Part shown: in pieces, positions 35,032-44,000 of the stretch
Position numbering within the stretch: position 1 is the first letter of the stretch
Layout of the letters: every line of letters starts with the position of its first letter
From: Lachnospiraceae bacterium AF51-6-b8A
Lineage (GTDB): Bacteria; Bacillota; Clostridia; Lachnospirales; Lachnospiraceae
Length of the DNA stretch: 64,000 bases
Reading direction: 5' to 3'
NCBI GenBank assembly: GCA_027682585.1
Contig: JAQCZH010000001.1
Location: 806,001 to 870,000 of the forward strand
Notes under the pieces: generated by a model
The model's database searches: none
What the model saw: only the letters and a program-made list of their open reading frames with translations
Told to the model about the DNA's origin: nothing
Translations under genes and position numbers: made by a program

Positions 35032-36639
35032 TTACAGGTTCAAAATTTCCTCGATTTGTCTTATATCCATGTACTGCTCCAGACAATCAGCCAGAATGTC
35101 ATACTGTTTTCTGGCAAAGTCCGCCGTCTCCCTTACCTTATACCTCCGAGAAAGACCTTTTCGCCCTGCGATGGTATTCAACAGAACCTCTGCGTTGCCA
35201 GTTTTGTCAAAGATTCCGTGAACATATGTCCCCAGCACAGAACCCCGAACCATCCCTTCCATTTGCAGGTGGTCTGCTCCATCCACATCGTTGGAAGAAC
35301 AGGTTTTGATCTGTTCCAAATACGTCCATCCCTGTCGGCTGACTTGCCTTCCCTCTTGAGATGAATCCGTTTGTCCTGCTGTCCCCTCTATGTTGGTCTG
35401 CTCATCAAAAAATGCAGTTCTTTCTGTCAGTTTTGTCTGCCCCATATGGATCTCATATCCCTCGACAGATCTTCCCCGCAGGCAAGACCAGGGCCCAGTC
35501 AGATCGTCCGAGAAATATCCTCTGACCCGAGTCAGCTTCTTATCTTTTCCCAGCACGGTCTTTAGGGGAAGAATCCCTAAGCCCCTGCAGTTCCCCCCGC
35601 CCTCCAGGCCATGGGGATCTGACACCCTCTGTCCCAGCATCTGATAGCCGCCGCAGATGCCTGCCAAAAGGCCTCCTCTTTTCGCGAATTTTTGAATTTC
35701 CGCTGCAAGCCCGACCTCTCTAATCCATTTCAGATCTGCTGTCGTATTCTTGCTTCCCGGCAAAATAACCAGGTCAGCCCTGCATAACCGATCTGGTGAT
35801 TTAATATAACGAAGAGAGACTCCCTCTCGTTTCTCAAAAACAGTTAAGTCAGAGAAGTTAGCCATATGAGGCAGGCGAATCACAGCAATGTCGATTTGAT
35901 CAGGTTCGCCATCGCGCAGTTTATTCGAAAGCGAATCCTCATCGTCAATGGTCAGATCCATATAGGGTAAAACGCCGAGAACCGGAATTCCGACCTTCTT
36001 CTCCAGCATTGCGATTCCCGGATCCAGCAGTCTCCGATCCCCACGGAACTTATTAATTACAAAACCACGGATACGTCTTCGTTCCTCCTCCGGCAACAGA
36101 GCCCAGGTTCCATAAAGCTGGGCGAAGACGCCGCCCGGATCAATATCTCCCACCAGAAGAACCGGGGCATCAATCATCCTGGCCAAACCCATATTGACAA
36201 TATCCTCTGCCTTGAGATTGATCTCCGCCGGAGACCCCGCTCCCTCGACAAAAATAATATCATTCCTGGCAGCCAGCCGCTGGTATGCATCCATAATCTG
36301 CGGGATCAGAGTCTTCTTATACTGAAAGTACTCCCTGGCCCTCATATTGGCAAGCGGCTTTCCCGAAACAATCACCTGACTTCCGACATCACTGGTCGGC
36401 TTTAAAAGGATGGGATTCATGTCCGCAGAGGGTTCAATTCCACAGGCCTGTGCCTGCATAGCCTGAGCCCGGCCAATCTCCAGGCCCTCTCTGGTGACAA
36501 AAGAATTGAGGGCCATATTCTGCGACTTAAAAGGAGCGACCCGATACCCTCGGCGGGCAAACAGGCGGCATAGACCGGCCGCAAGAAGGCTCTTGCCGGC
36601 ATTTGACATTGTGCCCTGTACCATAAGAACCCTGGCCAT
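35032..36639 (-). CDS. cobQ: Cobyric acid synthase
   Basis: 535 residues. Amidates the b, d, e and g side chains. N-terminal ATPase domain begins VQGTMSNAGKSLLAAGLCRLF (P-loop-like) with PFKSQNMALNS. The C-terminal glutamine amidotransferase domain has PGSKNTTADLKWIRE, the nucleophile Cys in AGICGGYQMLG and TYVHGIFD with the His. A spacer of polar residues near 430-460 is unusual in composition. ATG follows AGGAGGAG. First gene of the cobalamin operon. Confidence 0.96.
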   Translation of the reverse strand: MARVLMVQGTMSNAGKSLLAAGLCRLFARRGYRVAPFKSQNMALNSFVTREGLEIGRAQAMQAQACGIEPSADMNPILLKPTSDVGSQVIVSGKPLANMRAREYFQYKKTLIPQIMDAYQRLAARNDIIFVEGAGSPAEINLKAEDIVNMGLARMIDAPVLLVGDIDPGGVFAQLYGTWALLPEEERRRIRGFVINKFRGDRRLLDPGIAMLEKKVGIPVLGVLPYMDLTIDDEDSLSNKLRDGEPDQIDIAVIRLPHMANFSDLTVFEKREGVSLRYIKSPDRLCRADLVILPGSKNTTADLKWIREVGLAAEIQKFAKRGGLLAGICGGYQMLGQRVSDPHGLEGGGNCRGLGILPLKTVLGKDKKLTRVRGYFSDDLTGPWSCLRGRSVEGYEIHMGQTKLTERTAFFDEQTNIEGTAGQTDSSQEGRQVSRQGWTYLEQIKTCSSNDVDGADHLQMEGMVRGSVLGTYVHGIFDKTGNAEVLLNTIAGRKGLSRRYKVRETADFARKQYDILADCLEQYMDIRQIEEILNL

Positions 36640-36691
36640 TCTCTCCTCCTGTCTTCTCTCCTCAACCTGTCAATCCGATATTTTCTCTGCC

Positions 36692-36721
36692 ATTGTACCT
36701 TAATTCGGGCCGGCAATCGAA
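36692..36721 (-). promoter_or_regulatory. Candidate promoter of the cobalamin operon
   Basis: TACAAT (36692-36697) with a weak TTCGAT (36716-36721) at 18 bp. The leader would be about 45 nt, too short for a cobalamin riboswitch, and none is visible between the tRNA terminator and cobQ. The same TTCGAT-18 layout occurs before galE. Confidence 0.45.
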
Positions 36722-36748
36722 TAGCGCTATCATCTTCCGCATAAAAAA

Positions 36749-36776
36749 CGAAAAAAGCACCGGCAAAGCCGATACT
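36749..36776 (-). terminator. Terminator of the tRNA-Glu operon
   Basis: AGCACCGGC (36756-36764) and GCCGATACT (36768-36776) form a 9-bp stem with two G-U pairs and a 3-nt loop. The minus strand continues TTTTTTCGTTTTTT. Confidence 0.9.
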
Positions 36777-36797
36777 TCTTCTGGGTTGGGCTGTTCA

Positions 36798-36838
36798 TTC
36801 ATAACAACGGAATACATAATGTATGTGCGCCCTTGTCC
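36798..36838. repeat. Dispersed palindromic repeat, copy B
   Basis: TTCATAACAACGGAATAC (36798-36815) forms the first arm. The second arm on the other strand reads GGACAAGGGCGCACATAC. The core ATACAT/ATGTAT is a perfect inverted repeat. It sits between the tRNA genes and their terminator. Confidence 0.7.
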
Positions 36839-36885
36839 ATAACAGATGAATATTCGCGAAGAATATATCAACTGCCTTGGCAAAA

Positions 36886-36957
36886 TAGTTCCTAGCGGAA
36901 TCGAACCGCTGTTTTCGCCGTGAGAGGGCGACGTCTTAACCGCTTGACCAAGGAACC
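36886..36957 (-). tRNA. tRNA-Glu (CTC), downstream copy
   Basis: Full cloverleaf of 72 nt: acceptor GGTTCCT/AGGAACT with a G-U end pair, D-arm GGTCAAGCGGTTAAGAC, anticodon loop CTCTCAC (anticodon CTC), T-loop TTCGATT. CCA is not encoded. The base after the acceptor stem (discriminator) is A. Identical to the upstream copy through the body. Confidence 0.95.
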
Positions 36958-36986
36958 ATATGAAATTGTGGTGCTCATTACACCAG

Positions 36987-37058
36987 CAGTTCCTAGCGGA
37001 ATCGAACCGCTGTTTTCGCCGTGAGAGGGCGACGTCTTAACCGCTTGACCAAGGAACC
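36987..37058 (-). tRNA. tRNA-Glu (CTC), upstream copy
   Basis: Same 71-nt body as the neighbouring copy, but the discriminator base is G. The 29-nt spacer between the copies contains ATGAGCAC and ATTTCAT segments like those in the promoter region, suggesting the pair arose by tandem duplication. Confidence 0.95.
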
Positions 37059-37093
37059 GTATTCATTGCTGTGCCGAAAGCGACAACAATGAA

Positions 37094-37122
37094 ATGATAC
37101 ATGAGCTGTGCGCTCATTGCAA
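37094..37122 (-). promoter_or_regulatory. tRNA-Glu operon promoter
   Basis: TTGCAA (37117-37122), 17-bp spacer, TATCAT (37094-37099), the same boxes as the rimP promoter. The spacer holds the inverted arms ATGAGC/GCTCAT. The start would fall about 30 nt before the first tRNA. Confidence 0.8.
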
Positions 37123-37144
37123 GTCTTTTTTTACAGAAAATTTC

Positions 37145-38161
37145 TCAGTCTTCGTATCCGTTTGGATTGGACTTCTGCCAGTTCCAGGAATCGGCACACA
37201 TCTCCTTAATCCCGTATCTGGCCTCCCAGCCAAGCTCTCTCTTTGCCTTATCTGCGGAGGAGTAACAGGTGGCAATATCTCCAGCGCGGCGCGGCTTGAT
37301 GGAGTATGGAATGTGGATGCCAGTAGCCTCCTCGAAGTTGTGGACAATATCAAGGACAGAATATCCTACACCCGTTCCCAGATTATAGATAGACAGTCCG
37401 CTCTTCTCCTCCAGCTTCTTAATTGCTGCTACATGCCCGGTTGCCAGATCACAGACATGGATATAATCTCTCACGCCAGTACCGTCAGGCGTATCGTAGT
37501 CATCTCCGAAGACTCCAAGCTCCTTGAGTTTGCCGACAGCAACCTGAGTGATATAAGGCATGAGGTTGTTGGGAATGCCGTTGGGATTCTCCCCGATACG
37601 GCCGGACTTATGGGCGCCGATGGGATTAAAGTAGCGGAGCAGAACCACATTCCAGTCGGGATCTGCCGTATGCAGGTCGGTCAGAATCTGCTCAAGCATC
37701 CACTTTGTCCAGCCATAGGGATTGGTGCAGGTTCCCTTAGGACATTCCTCCGTAATGGGAATCTGGGCAGGATTGCCATAGACTGTTGCCGATGAGGAAA
37801 AGATAATACTCTTGCATCCATGCCGGCGCATCACATCAAAGAGAACCAGAGAACCTGAAATGTTATTCTCATAGTACTCCCAGGGCTTGGCAACCGACTC
37901 TCCGACTGCCTTGAGACCTGCAAAATGAATAACCGAATCAATCTTCTGCTCATCAAAAAGCTTGTTCAAGCATTCACGATCCCTGATATCTCCTTCATAG
38001 AAAGTCACCTTCCCGCCTGACAGCTCCTCGATCCGATCTACAACCTTCCGGCTGGCATTGACCAGATTGTCTAAGATCACAACCTCATAGCCGTTCTCCA
38101 AAAGTTCTACACAGGTATGACTTCCGATATAGCCGGCACCACCGGTAACTAAAATTGCCAT
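37145..38161 (-). CDS. galE: UDP-glucose 4-epimerase
   Basis: 338 residues, standard length. Interconverts UDP-glucose and UDP-galactose with bound NAD. Rossmann motif LVTGGAGYIGSHTCVELLENG at the start, SSSATVYGNP with the catalytic Ser near 125, and YGWTKWMLEQIL with the Tyr/Lys pair (YxxxK) near 150. C-terminal features typical of GalE rather than other sugar epimerases (YNLGTGVGYSVLDIV). ATG 38161 follows AAGGAGGAG. It is monocistronic, with direct repeats in its promoter region. Confidence 0.95.
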   Translation of the reverse strand: MAILVTGGAGYIGSHTCVELLENGYEVVILDNLVNASRKVVDRIEELSGGKVTFYEGDIRDRECLNKLFDEQKIDSVIHFAGLKAVGESVAKPWEYYENNISGSLVLFDVMRRHGCKSIIFSSSATVYGNPAQIPITEECPKGTCTNPYGWTKWMLEQILTDLHTADPDWNVVLLRYFNPIGAHKSGRIGENPNGIPNNLMPYITQVAVGKLKELGVFGDDYDTPDGTGVRDYIHVCDLATGHVAAIKKLEEKSGLSIYNLGTGVGYSVLDIVHNFEEATGIHIPYSIKPRRAGDIATCYSSADKAKRELGWEARYGIKEMCADSWNWQKSNPNGYED

Positions 38162-38272
38162 GTTCTTCCTCCTCCTTGTCTTCAGAACAAGATTCTGACG
38201 CCGCTGCTTTTCCTGTTCTTCAACTGAAATACAGAAAAGAGACAAATGCCCCTGATCTCGGAAACTGTGCTT

Positions 38273-38338
38273 ATTTTAGCACAATGCAGCCAAACTATCG
38301 AATCCGATCGTCCGCACCTTACAAATATCCGATCGTCC
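38273..38338 (-). promoter_or_regulatory. galE promoter region with two direct repeats
   Basis: TAAAAT (38273-38278) with TTCGAT (38297-38302) at 18 bp. ATCCGATCGTCC occurs twice (38302-38313 and 38327-38338), starts 25 bp apart, at and upstream of the -35 box. Each carries the palindromic core CGATCG. The -10 box lies within TGTGC/GCACA arms. Confidence 0.5.
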
Positions 38339-38384
38339 AAAAAGGGGCTGTGAAGAAATGAATTTTCATTTCTTCACAGCCCCT
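38338..38384 (-). terminator. Strong terminator of the infC-rpmI-rplT operon
   Basis: A perfect 18-bp stem (38343-38360 with 38367-38384) with a 6-nt loop, followed on the minus strand by TTTTT. Confidence 0.95.
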
Positions 38385-38416
38385 CTGAAAAACAAGGCAG
38401 ATGAATCAAAACGGTC

Positions 38417-38773
38417 TTACTTGAGCTTCGTCTTGGCGGTTTCAACCAAAGAGGCAAAGCCCTCTGCGTCATTGACAGCCAACTCGGCCAGCATCTTGCG
38501 GTTCAAATCAATGCCCGCACTCTTAAGGCCAAACATGAACTTGCTGTAGGACAGGCCGTTGAGACGTGCCGCAGCGTTGATGCGGGCAATCCAGATACGG
38601 CGGAACTGGCCCTTGCGCTGACGGCGGCCTGCATATGCAGATGCCAGCGCGCGCATCACAGACTGCTTGGCCACGCGATACTGCTTGGAACGCGCGCCTC
38701 TGTAACCCTTGGCCAGTTTTAATACTCGATTGTGCTTCTTCTTAGCGTTATATGCGCCCTTAATTCTTGCCAT
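38417..38773 (-). CDS. rplT: Ribosomal protein L20
   Basis: 118 residues, exact length. Binds 23S rRNA early in 50S assembly and represses its own operon in known cases. The N-terminus is basic ([26 protein letters not shown]), followed by [21 protein letters not shown] and [22 protein letters not shown]. Third gene after infC and rpmI; the leader attenuator at 39559 is its likely target. Confidence 0.99.
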   Translation of the reverse strand: MARIKGAYNAKKKHNRVLKLAKGYRGARSKQYRVAKQSVMRALASAYAGRRQRKGQFRRIWIARINAAARLNGLSYSKFMFGLKSAGIDLNRKMLAELAVNDAEGFASLVETAKTKLK

Positions 38774-38798
38774 CTTGATATCCTCCTGAAAAGCTCAA

Positions 38799-38996
38799 TT
38801 ACATGTAAGGTAAAATCTTCTTCAAACTCTTAACGTTGCTTGCGTCGGTAATTGCAGACTGACGAAGATTTCTCTTACGCTTGGTGGTCTTCTTGGTCAG
38901 GATATGGCTCTTGAAAGCCTTGTTTCTCTTAAGCTTGCCACTGCCTGTAGCGGTAAAGCGCTTCGCTGCTGCTCTCTTTGTCTTCATCTTTGGCAT
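38799..38996 (-). CDS. rpmI: Ribosomal protein L35
   Basis: 65 residues. Small basic 50S protein with the family N-terminus [20 protein letters not shown], then [25 protein letters not shown] follows AGGAGG. Lies 15 nt after infC and 25 nt before rplT. Confidence 0.99.
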   Translation of the reverse strand: MPKMKTKRAAAKRFTATGSGKLKRNKAFKSHILTKKTTKRKRNLRQSAITDASNVKSLKKILPYM

Positions 38997-39011
38997 TATC
39001 TTGTCCTCCTG

Positions 39012-39524
39012 TTAATTCTTCTTGACTGCCAGCACCAGACTCATGCTTCTGCCTTCCATCTTAGGTGCCTTATCCACTGATGCGATATCTTCCAGGCTCT
39101 CGGCGAACTCCTCGAGAATATGCCTGCTCGCGGAGACATGCGCCATCTCACGGCCTCGGAAACGCAGGGTGATCTTCACCTTATTCCCCTTCTCGAGGAA
39201 CTTGCGCGCAGCCTTGGTCTTCGTCATAAGATCATTGGAGTCGATGTTCGGTGACATGCGAATCTCCTTGAGCTCGATCTGCTTCTGCTTGCGCTTGGCC
39301 TCCTTGGCTTTGCGCGCCATCTCATAGCGATACTTGCCGTAATCGATGATCTTGCAGACAGGCGGCTTCGCCTGCGGAGCAACCTTGACTAAGTCAAGCC
39401 TGGCCTCGTCAGCGAGCTTCTGTGCGTCGCGGGCAGACATGATACCCAGCTGCTCTCCGTGAACACCGATCAGCCGAACCTCGCGGTCTCTGATCTGTCC
39501 ATTGATCTGTAATTCGTTGCTAAT
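39012..39524 (-). CDS. infC: Translation initiation factor IF-3 with ATT start codon
   Basis: 170 residues. IF-3 prevents subunit joining and proofreads initiator tRNA. The start is placed at ATT 39524 because GGAGG lies 7 nt upstream and the protein then begins ISNELQINGQIRDREVRLIG, as in homologs. No ATG, GTG or TTG has a site. ATT starts in infC are known for autoregulation by IF-3. The rest shows KEIRMSPNIDSNDLMTK and KITLRFRGREMAH. Confidence 0.95.
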   Translation of the reverse strand: MSNELQINGQIRDREVRLIGVHGEQLGIMSARDAQKLADEARLDLVKVAPQAKPPVCKIIDYGKYRYEMARKAKEAKRKQKQIELKEIRMSPNIDSNDLMTKTKAARKFLEKGNKVKITLRFRGREMAHVSASRHILEEFAESLEDIASVDKAPKMEGRSMSLVLAVKKN

Positions 39525-39558
39525 GGTTACACCTCCGGGAACAAACCCAAATACTGCA

Positions 39559-39589
39559 TGAAAAAAGTGGATAGGCAGACTATCCACTT
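39559..39589 (-). terminator. Leader attenuator upstream of infC
   Basis: AAGTGGATAG (39565-39574) and CTATCCACTT (39580-39589) make a perfect 10-bp stem, followed on the minus strand by TTTTTTC, ending 24 nt before the infC ribosome site. Transcription would stop before infC unless the stem is disrupted. Confidence 0.9.
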
Positions 39590-39722
39590 ACAAGTCACAA
39601 AGATAAAAATCCTGTGAATATGCAACCACAAGACGCCTGACACGGCGCTCGGGTGAGAGCGGATAACTCTGCTTTGATTTCACAACATATGGATAATACC
39701 ACTGCAGCAAATGTTCCGTCAA
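39590..39722 (-). promoter_or_regulatory. infC operon promoter and L20-type leader with antiterminator
   Basis: TTGACG (39717-39722) and TATTAT (39693-39698) are 18 bp apart. In the leader, minus-strand TATCCGCT (39658-39665) can pair over 8 bp (one G-U) with AGTGGATA, the 5' arm of the attenuator, so the two structures exclude each other. This matches the logic of the Bacillota L20 leader, in which L20 favours termination. Other leader hairpins include CGCTC/GAGCG. Confidence 0.75.
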
Positions 39723-39765
39723 GTACCTCTGGAACTTTTGGTCTCTGTACTGCGGAATTCCTATC

Positions 39766-40902
39766 CTAGAAAGTTCCCAGGATAAACATCTCCTCCGTCT
39801 CCTCCTTAAGACCCTGCAGACAGTTCATAACAGCTTCTTCCCTGAGATTTCCCTCAAAATCAATGAAGAAAGTATACTCCCATTTCTTTCCGCGCAGGGG
39901 ACGGGATTCAATGCGGGTCATGGACAGACCATTGAAGATAAAATGCGAGAGCACCCGGTAGAGAGAGCCGGACTCATTGGGCAGGGAAAAGGCAATGCTG
40001 ATGTTCTTGGCTCCGGATGTATACTCCCGCTTTGGAGAGACCACAATAAAGCGGGTTTCATTGTTCTTGACGTCCTGAATCGCCTGATCTAAGACAGACA
40101 GTCCATAGATCTGAGCATTGATGCTGCCTGCAATAGCTGCCTGTGACGGGTCTTTATCCTCCATCACCTTCTTGGCTGCCATGGCAGTATTTTTCAGAGA
40201 GTAGGCCTCAAAATCCGGATGAATATTGCGCAGATAGCCCTCGCACTGTGCCAAAGCCTGAGGGTGAGAGTACACTCGCCTGATCTCTTGAATATTGGCT
40301 TTCGGCAATCCCAAAAGCGCATGGTCGATTTTGATGATCTGCTCACCCACAATGACTGTCTGATATTCCATCATCAAATCATAGTTCTCAGAGACAATCC
40401 CCGCCGTGGAATTCTCCACCGGAAGAACCGCATAGTCCGCCTGGCCGTTGGAAATCGCTTCCATAGCGTCTCTCCAGGTCTCTACCGGTTCCATGGAAGC
40501 GCATCCTTCGCGGAAAAAAGCCTTGCAGGCCGCCTGGGAATATGCCCCCCGCACCCCCTGGTAGATGACTCTGGCGCTGGGAAAATCGTAGTCTTCTACT
40601 TCATAGAATCCCAAATCTTCCGACATCCCATGGGCGGACAGAAGACGATACTGTTTCTTGCGCGATACGGACATAATCTGCTCAAAGAGTTCACGGATTC
40701 CCTGCCTGGAGAATGCATCTTCCGCCATCGCTTCCAGTCGGGTCAGCTTTTCCTCTTCTCTGCGCTTATCCAAGACCGGCCGGTGATTGGCAATCTTGTA
40801 CTCTGCCACATCTCCGGAAATAGCCAGACGTTCCTCATAGAGTTCCACGATTCTGGCGTCAATCTCATCAATTCTCCTGCGTGACTCCGCTAAATCCTGC
40901 AT
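39766..40902 (-). CDS. pheA: Bifunctional chorismate mutase / prephenate dehydratase
   Basis: 378 residues from ATG 40902 (GAGGA 8-9 nt upstream; ATGs at 40911 and 40917 have no good site). Makes phenylpyruvate from chorismate. AroQ mutase domain about 1-88 (LAESRRRIDEIDARIVELYEERL), dehydratase about 105-280 (YQGVRGAYSQAA, PVENSTAGIV, KTRFIVVS-like NNETRFIVVS) and ACT domain about 295-370 (FSLPNESGSLYRVLSHF, ESRPLRGKKWEYTFFIDFEG), which normally binds phenylalanine for feedback inhibition. The short gap after polC shows no clear promoter. Confidence 0.95.
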   Translation of the reverse strand: MQDLAESRRRIDEIDARIVELYEERLAISGDVAEYKIANHRPVLDKRREEEKLTRLEAMAEDAFSRQGIRELFEQIMSVSRKKQYRLLSAHGMSEDLGFYEVEDYDFPSARVIYQGVRGAYSQAACKAFFREGCASMEPVETWRDAMEAISNGQADYAVLPVENSTAGIVSENYDLMMEYQTVIVGEQIIKIDHALLGLPKANIQEIRRVYSHPQALAQCEGYLRNIHPDFEAYSLKNTAMAAKKVMEDKDPSQAAIAGSINAQIYGLSVLDQAIQDVKNNETRFIVVSPKREYTSGAKNISIAFSLPNESGSLYRVLSHFIFNGLSMTRIESRPLRGKKWEYTFFIDFEGNLREEAVMNCLQGLKEETEEMFILGTF

Positions 40903-40981
40903 CTTATCCATCCTCATTCACAATGAATCGGCCCCGCACAAAGGACGGAACCCCGAACCCGTATTGCCTCTTTGCTGGAAA

Positions 40982-41007
40982 GACCGCTGATCACACGTAC
41001 TGCGGTC
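40982..41007 (-). other. Hairpin just after polC
   Basis: GACCGC and GCGGTC close a 14-nt loop immediately past the polC stop. Only TTT follows on the minus strand, so termination is likely weak; pheA may be read through from polC. Confidence 0.5.
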
Positions 41008-41008
41008 C

Positions 41009-44000
41009 CTATGCAAAGTCAAACAGGGAGAGCTGGTTGCTCTTTGGCATGTCACCCGTCAGCCCCAACTCGCCCAATTTATCTACAATTGTCTGAGAGA
41101 GCTTTCCGCGCTCCCTGAGATCATCCCTGGACAGGAACTTGCCCTGCGCAGCCGCAATCGCCAGAGTCTCAGCAGCCTTATCTCCCATGCCGTCGATAGA
41201 GGCGAATGGAGGAAGCAGTTTTCCATCGACAATTTTGAAATAGCGGGCATCCGACTGATAGAGATCCAGGGGCAGAAATTCATAACCTCTGACATACATC
41301 TCCTGAACAATGCGCATATCCCGATAGGTATCCTGCTCCTTATTGGAAAGCTGCTCCCTGCGCTTGTCGTACTCGGCCAGCATCGTCTCCAGATGATCTC
41401 TGCCCCTGCACATGATCTCGTAAGAGAAGGCGGTCGCCCGAATGGAGAAGAAGGCTGCATAATAAGCCAGAGGATAATAAACTTTGCAGTAGGCCACGCG
41501 CCAGGCCATCATGACATAGGCCGCCGCATGGGCCTTGGGGAACATGTACTTGATCTTCTCACAGGAGCCGATATACCAGTCAGGCACCCCGTGTTCTTTC
41601 ATGTCCGCTGTCCATTTGGACCAGTCTTCAGCCACCTTGCCCTTAGCTACCATCCCTTTTCTGACTCTCTCCATGATGGTAAAACTCTCCTCAGAATCCA
41701 AGCCCTGATTGATCAGATAGACCATAATATCATCTCGGCAGCAGATAGCCGTGGAGATGGTGGCAATTCCCTGCTGAATCAGATCTTTGGCGTTACCCAA
41801 CCAGACATCCGTCCCATGAGACAGGCCGGAAATGCGGATCAGATCGGAGAATTCCGTCGGCTTGGCATCTCTGAGCATCCCCATGGCGAAATCCGTTCCG
41901 AATTCCGGAATTCCAAGCGTCCCCATGGAGGTCCCGCCCCAGAGTTCCTCCCCCTCTGGAATCCCTAGGGTATCGGTTCCCATAAAAAGCCCCATAACCG
42001 CCTTGTCATCCAGAGGAATATCCGTGGCATGCAGCCCCGTTAAATCCTCCAGTTTACGGATCATGGTAGGGTCATCGTGCCCTAGAATATCCAGTTTGAG
42101 CAGATTTCCATCGATCTTATGATAGTCAAAATGGGTCGTTATTATATCGGATGTCATGTCATCCGCCGGATGCTGCACCGGAGTGAAGGAATTGATCTCC
42201 TCTCCCACGGGCAATACCACAATGCCTCCCGGATGCTGACCGGTGGTACGGCGAATTCCCACGCAGCCCTGAACGATGCGGTCGATCTCACAGCCCCGCT
42301 TATGGATCCCACGCTCCTCGTAGTAATTCCTGATATAGCCGTAAGCTGTCTTATCCGCCAGCGTTCCGATCGTTCCGGCCTTGAAGGTCTGCCCCTCACC
42401 GAAAATGACCTCCGTATACTTATGGGCCTTAGCCTGATATTCCCCTGAGAAATTCAGGTCAATATCAGGTTCCTTATTGCCCTGAAATCCAAGGAAGGTC
42501 TCAAAGGGAATATCGAAGCCCAGTTTCATCAGGTCTGCCCCGCAGTGAGGACATTTTCGATCCGGCATATCACAGCCGGACCGGCCGGCGAAAGCTCTGA
42601 CCTGGGCTGAGTCGAAATCAACGAATTTGCAGTCCGGACAGAGATAGTGAGCCTGCAGGGAATTGACCTCCGTGATTCCAGCCAGGTATGCGGCAAAAGA
42701 AGAACCGACAGATCCCCGCGACCCCACCAGGTAGCCATCCTCATTGGACTTCCACACCAGTTTCTGAGCGATGATGTACATGACCGCGTATCCATTGCCG
42801 ATAATCGAATTGAGTTCGCGTTCCATGCGTTCTTTGACAATGGTCGGAAGCTTCCTGCCGTAGAGCTCATGGGCTCGATTATGACAGATCGTCCGAAGCA
42901 TCTGATCGGAATTGGCAATTACCGGCGGGCACTTGTCCGGACGGGTCGGGTGAATTCTCTCACACATATCCGCGATCCGGTTGGTGTTGGTGATGACCAC
43001 CTCTCTTGCCTTATCCATCCCCAGATAAGAGAACTCCTCCAGCATCTCCTCCGTCGTATGCAGAAAAAGAGGCGGTTGCTGGTCTGCGTCTCTAAAGCCC
43101 TTTCCAACCTGAATGATCCGCCGGTAGATCTCATCCTCCGGATTCAGGAAGTGGACATCACAGGTGGCACAGACCGGCTTGTGGAATTCCTCTCCCAGTC
43201 TGACGATCCGGCGGTTGAAATCTCTCAGATCCTCCTCGGTCTGAATGGCGTCATTATCACTCTCTAATAGAAAGCGATTGTTTCCAATCGGCTGGATCTC
43301 CAGGTAATCGTAGAAGCTGACAATTCTGGCAATCTCCTGCGGTGGCCGGCCTGACTCCAGGGCCTGGAAGAGTTCCCCGGCCTCACAGGCGGAACCGATG
43401 ATCAGCCCTTCCCGATACTGCTCCACCAGACTCTTTGGGATCTTGGCCTGACGCTGGAAGAAGCGCAAATGAGACAGGGAGGTCAGCTTATAGAGATTGA
43501 TACGGCCGATATCATTTTTAGCGATCAGGATACAGTGGTTGGCGTGCATCTTCCGGATCACTTCATCAGACATCTTTGCATTCGCATTGATATCAGACAG
43601 GTCTTTCATTCCTCTGTCCCGAAACATCTGAATGAATTTCTTGAAAATATGGGCGGTCGCTTCCGCATCATCCACCGCCCGGTGGTGATGGCCCGGATCA
43701 ATTTTCAGCGCTTTGGCCAGAGTGTTTAATTTCTGGTTGTGCAAAGACGGCAGGAGATATCGCCCCATAGCAACCGTATCCATATAAGTTTCAGGCGCCT
43801 TTCGATGCAGACGCAGGCAGTTCTGGCGGATGAAACCCATATCAAAATCCGCATTGTGAGCGACCATAATCGCCCCCTGGCAGAAGTCAAGAAAGTCTGG
43901 CAGGATTTTCTCGATACCTTCCGCTCCCATAACCATATCATCCCGAATGGAGGTCAATTCCGTAATCCGAAAGGGAATAGGGCGATTCGGATTGACAAAG

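Noticed and set aside
37128-37142. CodY-box-like AATTTTCTGTAAAAA near the tRNA promoter
   Set aside because: Three mismatches to the consensus and it overlaps the galE stop region; chance matches at this level are common.
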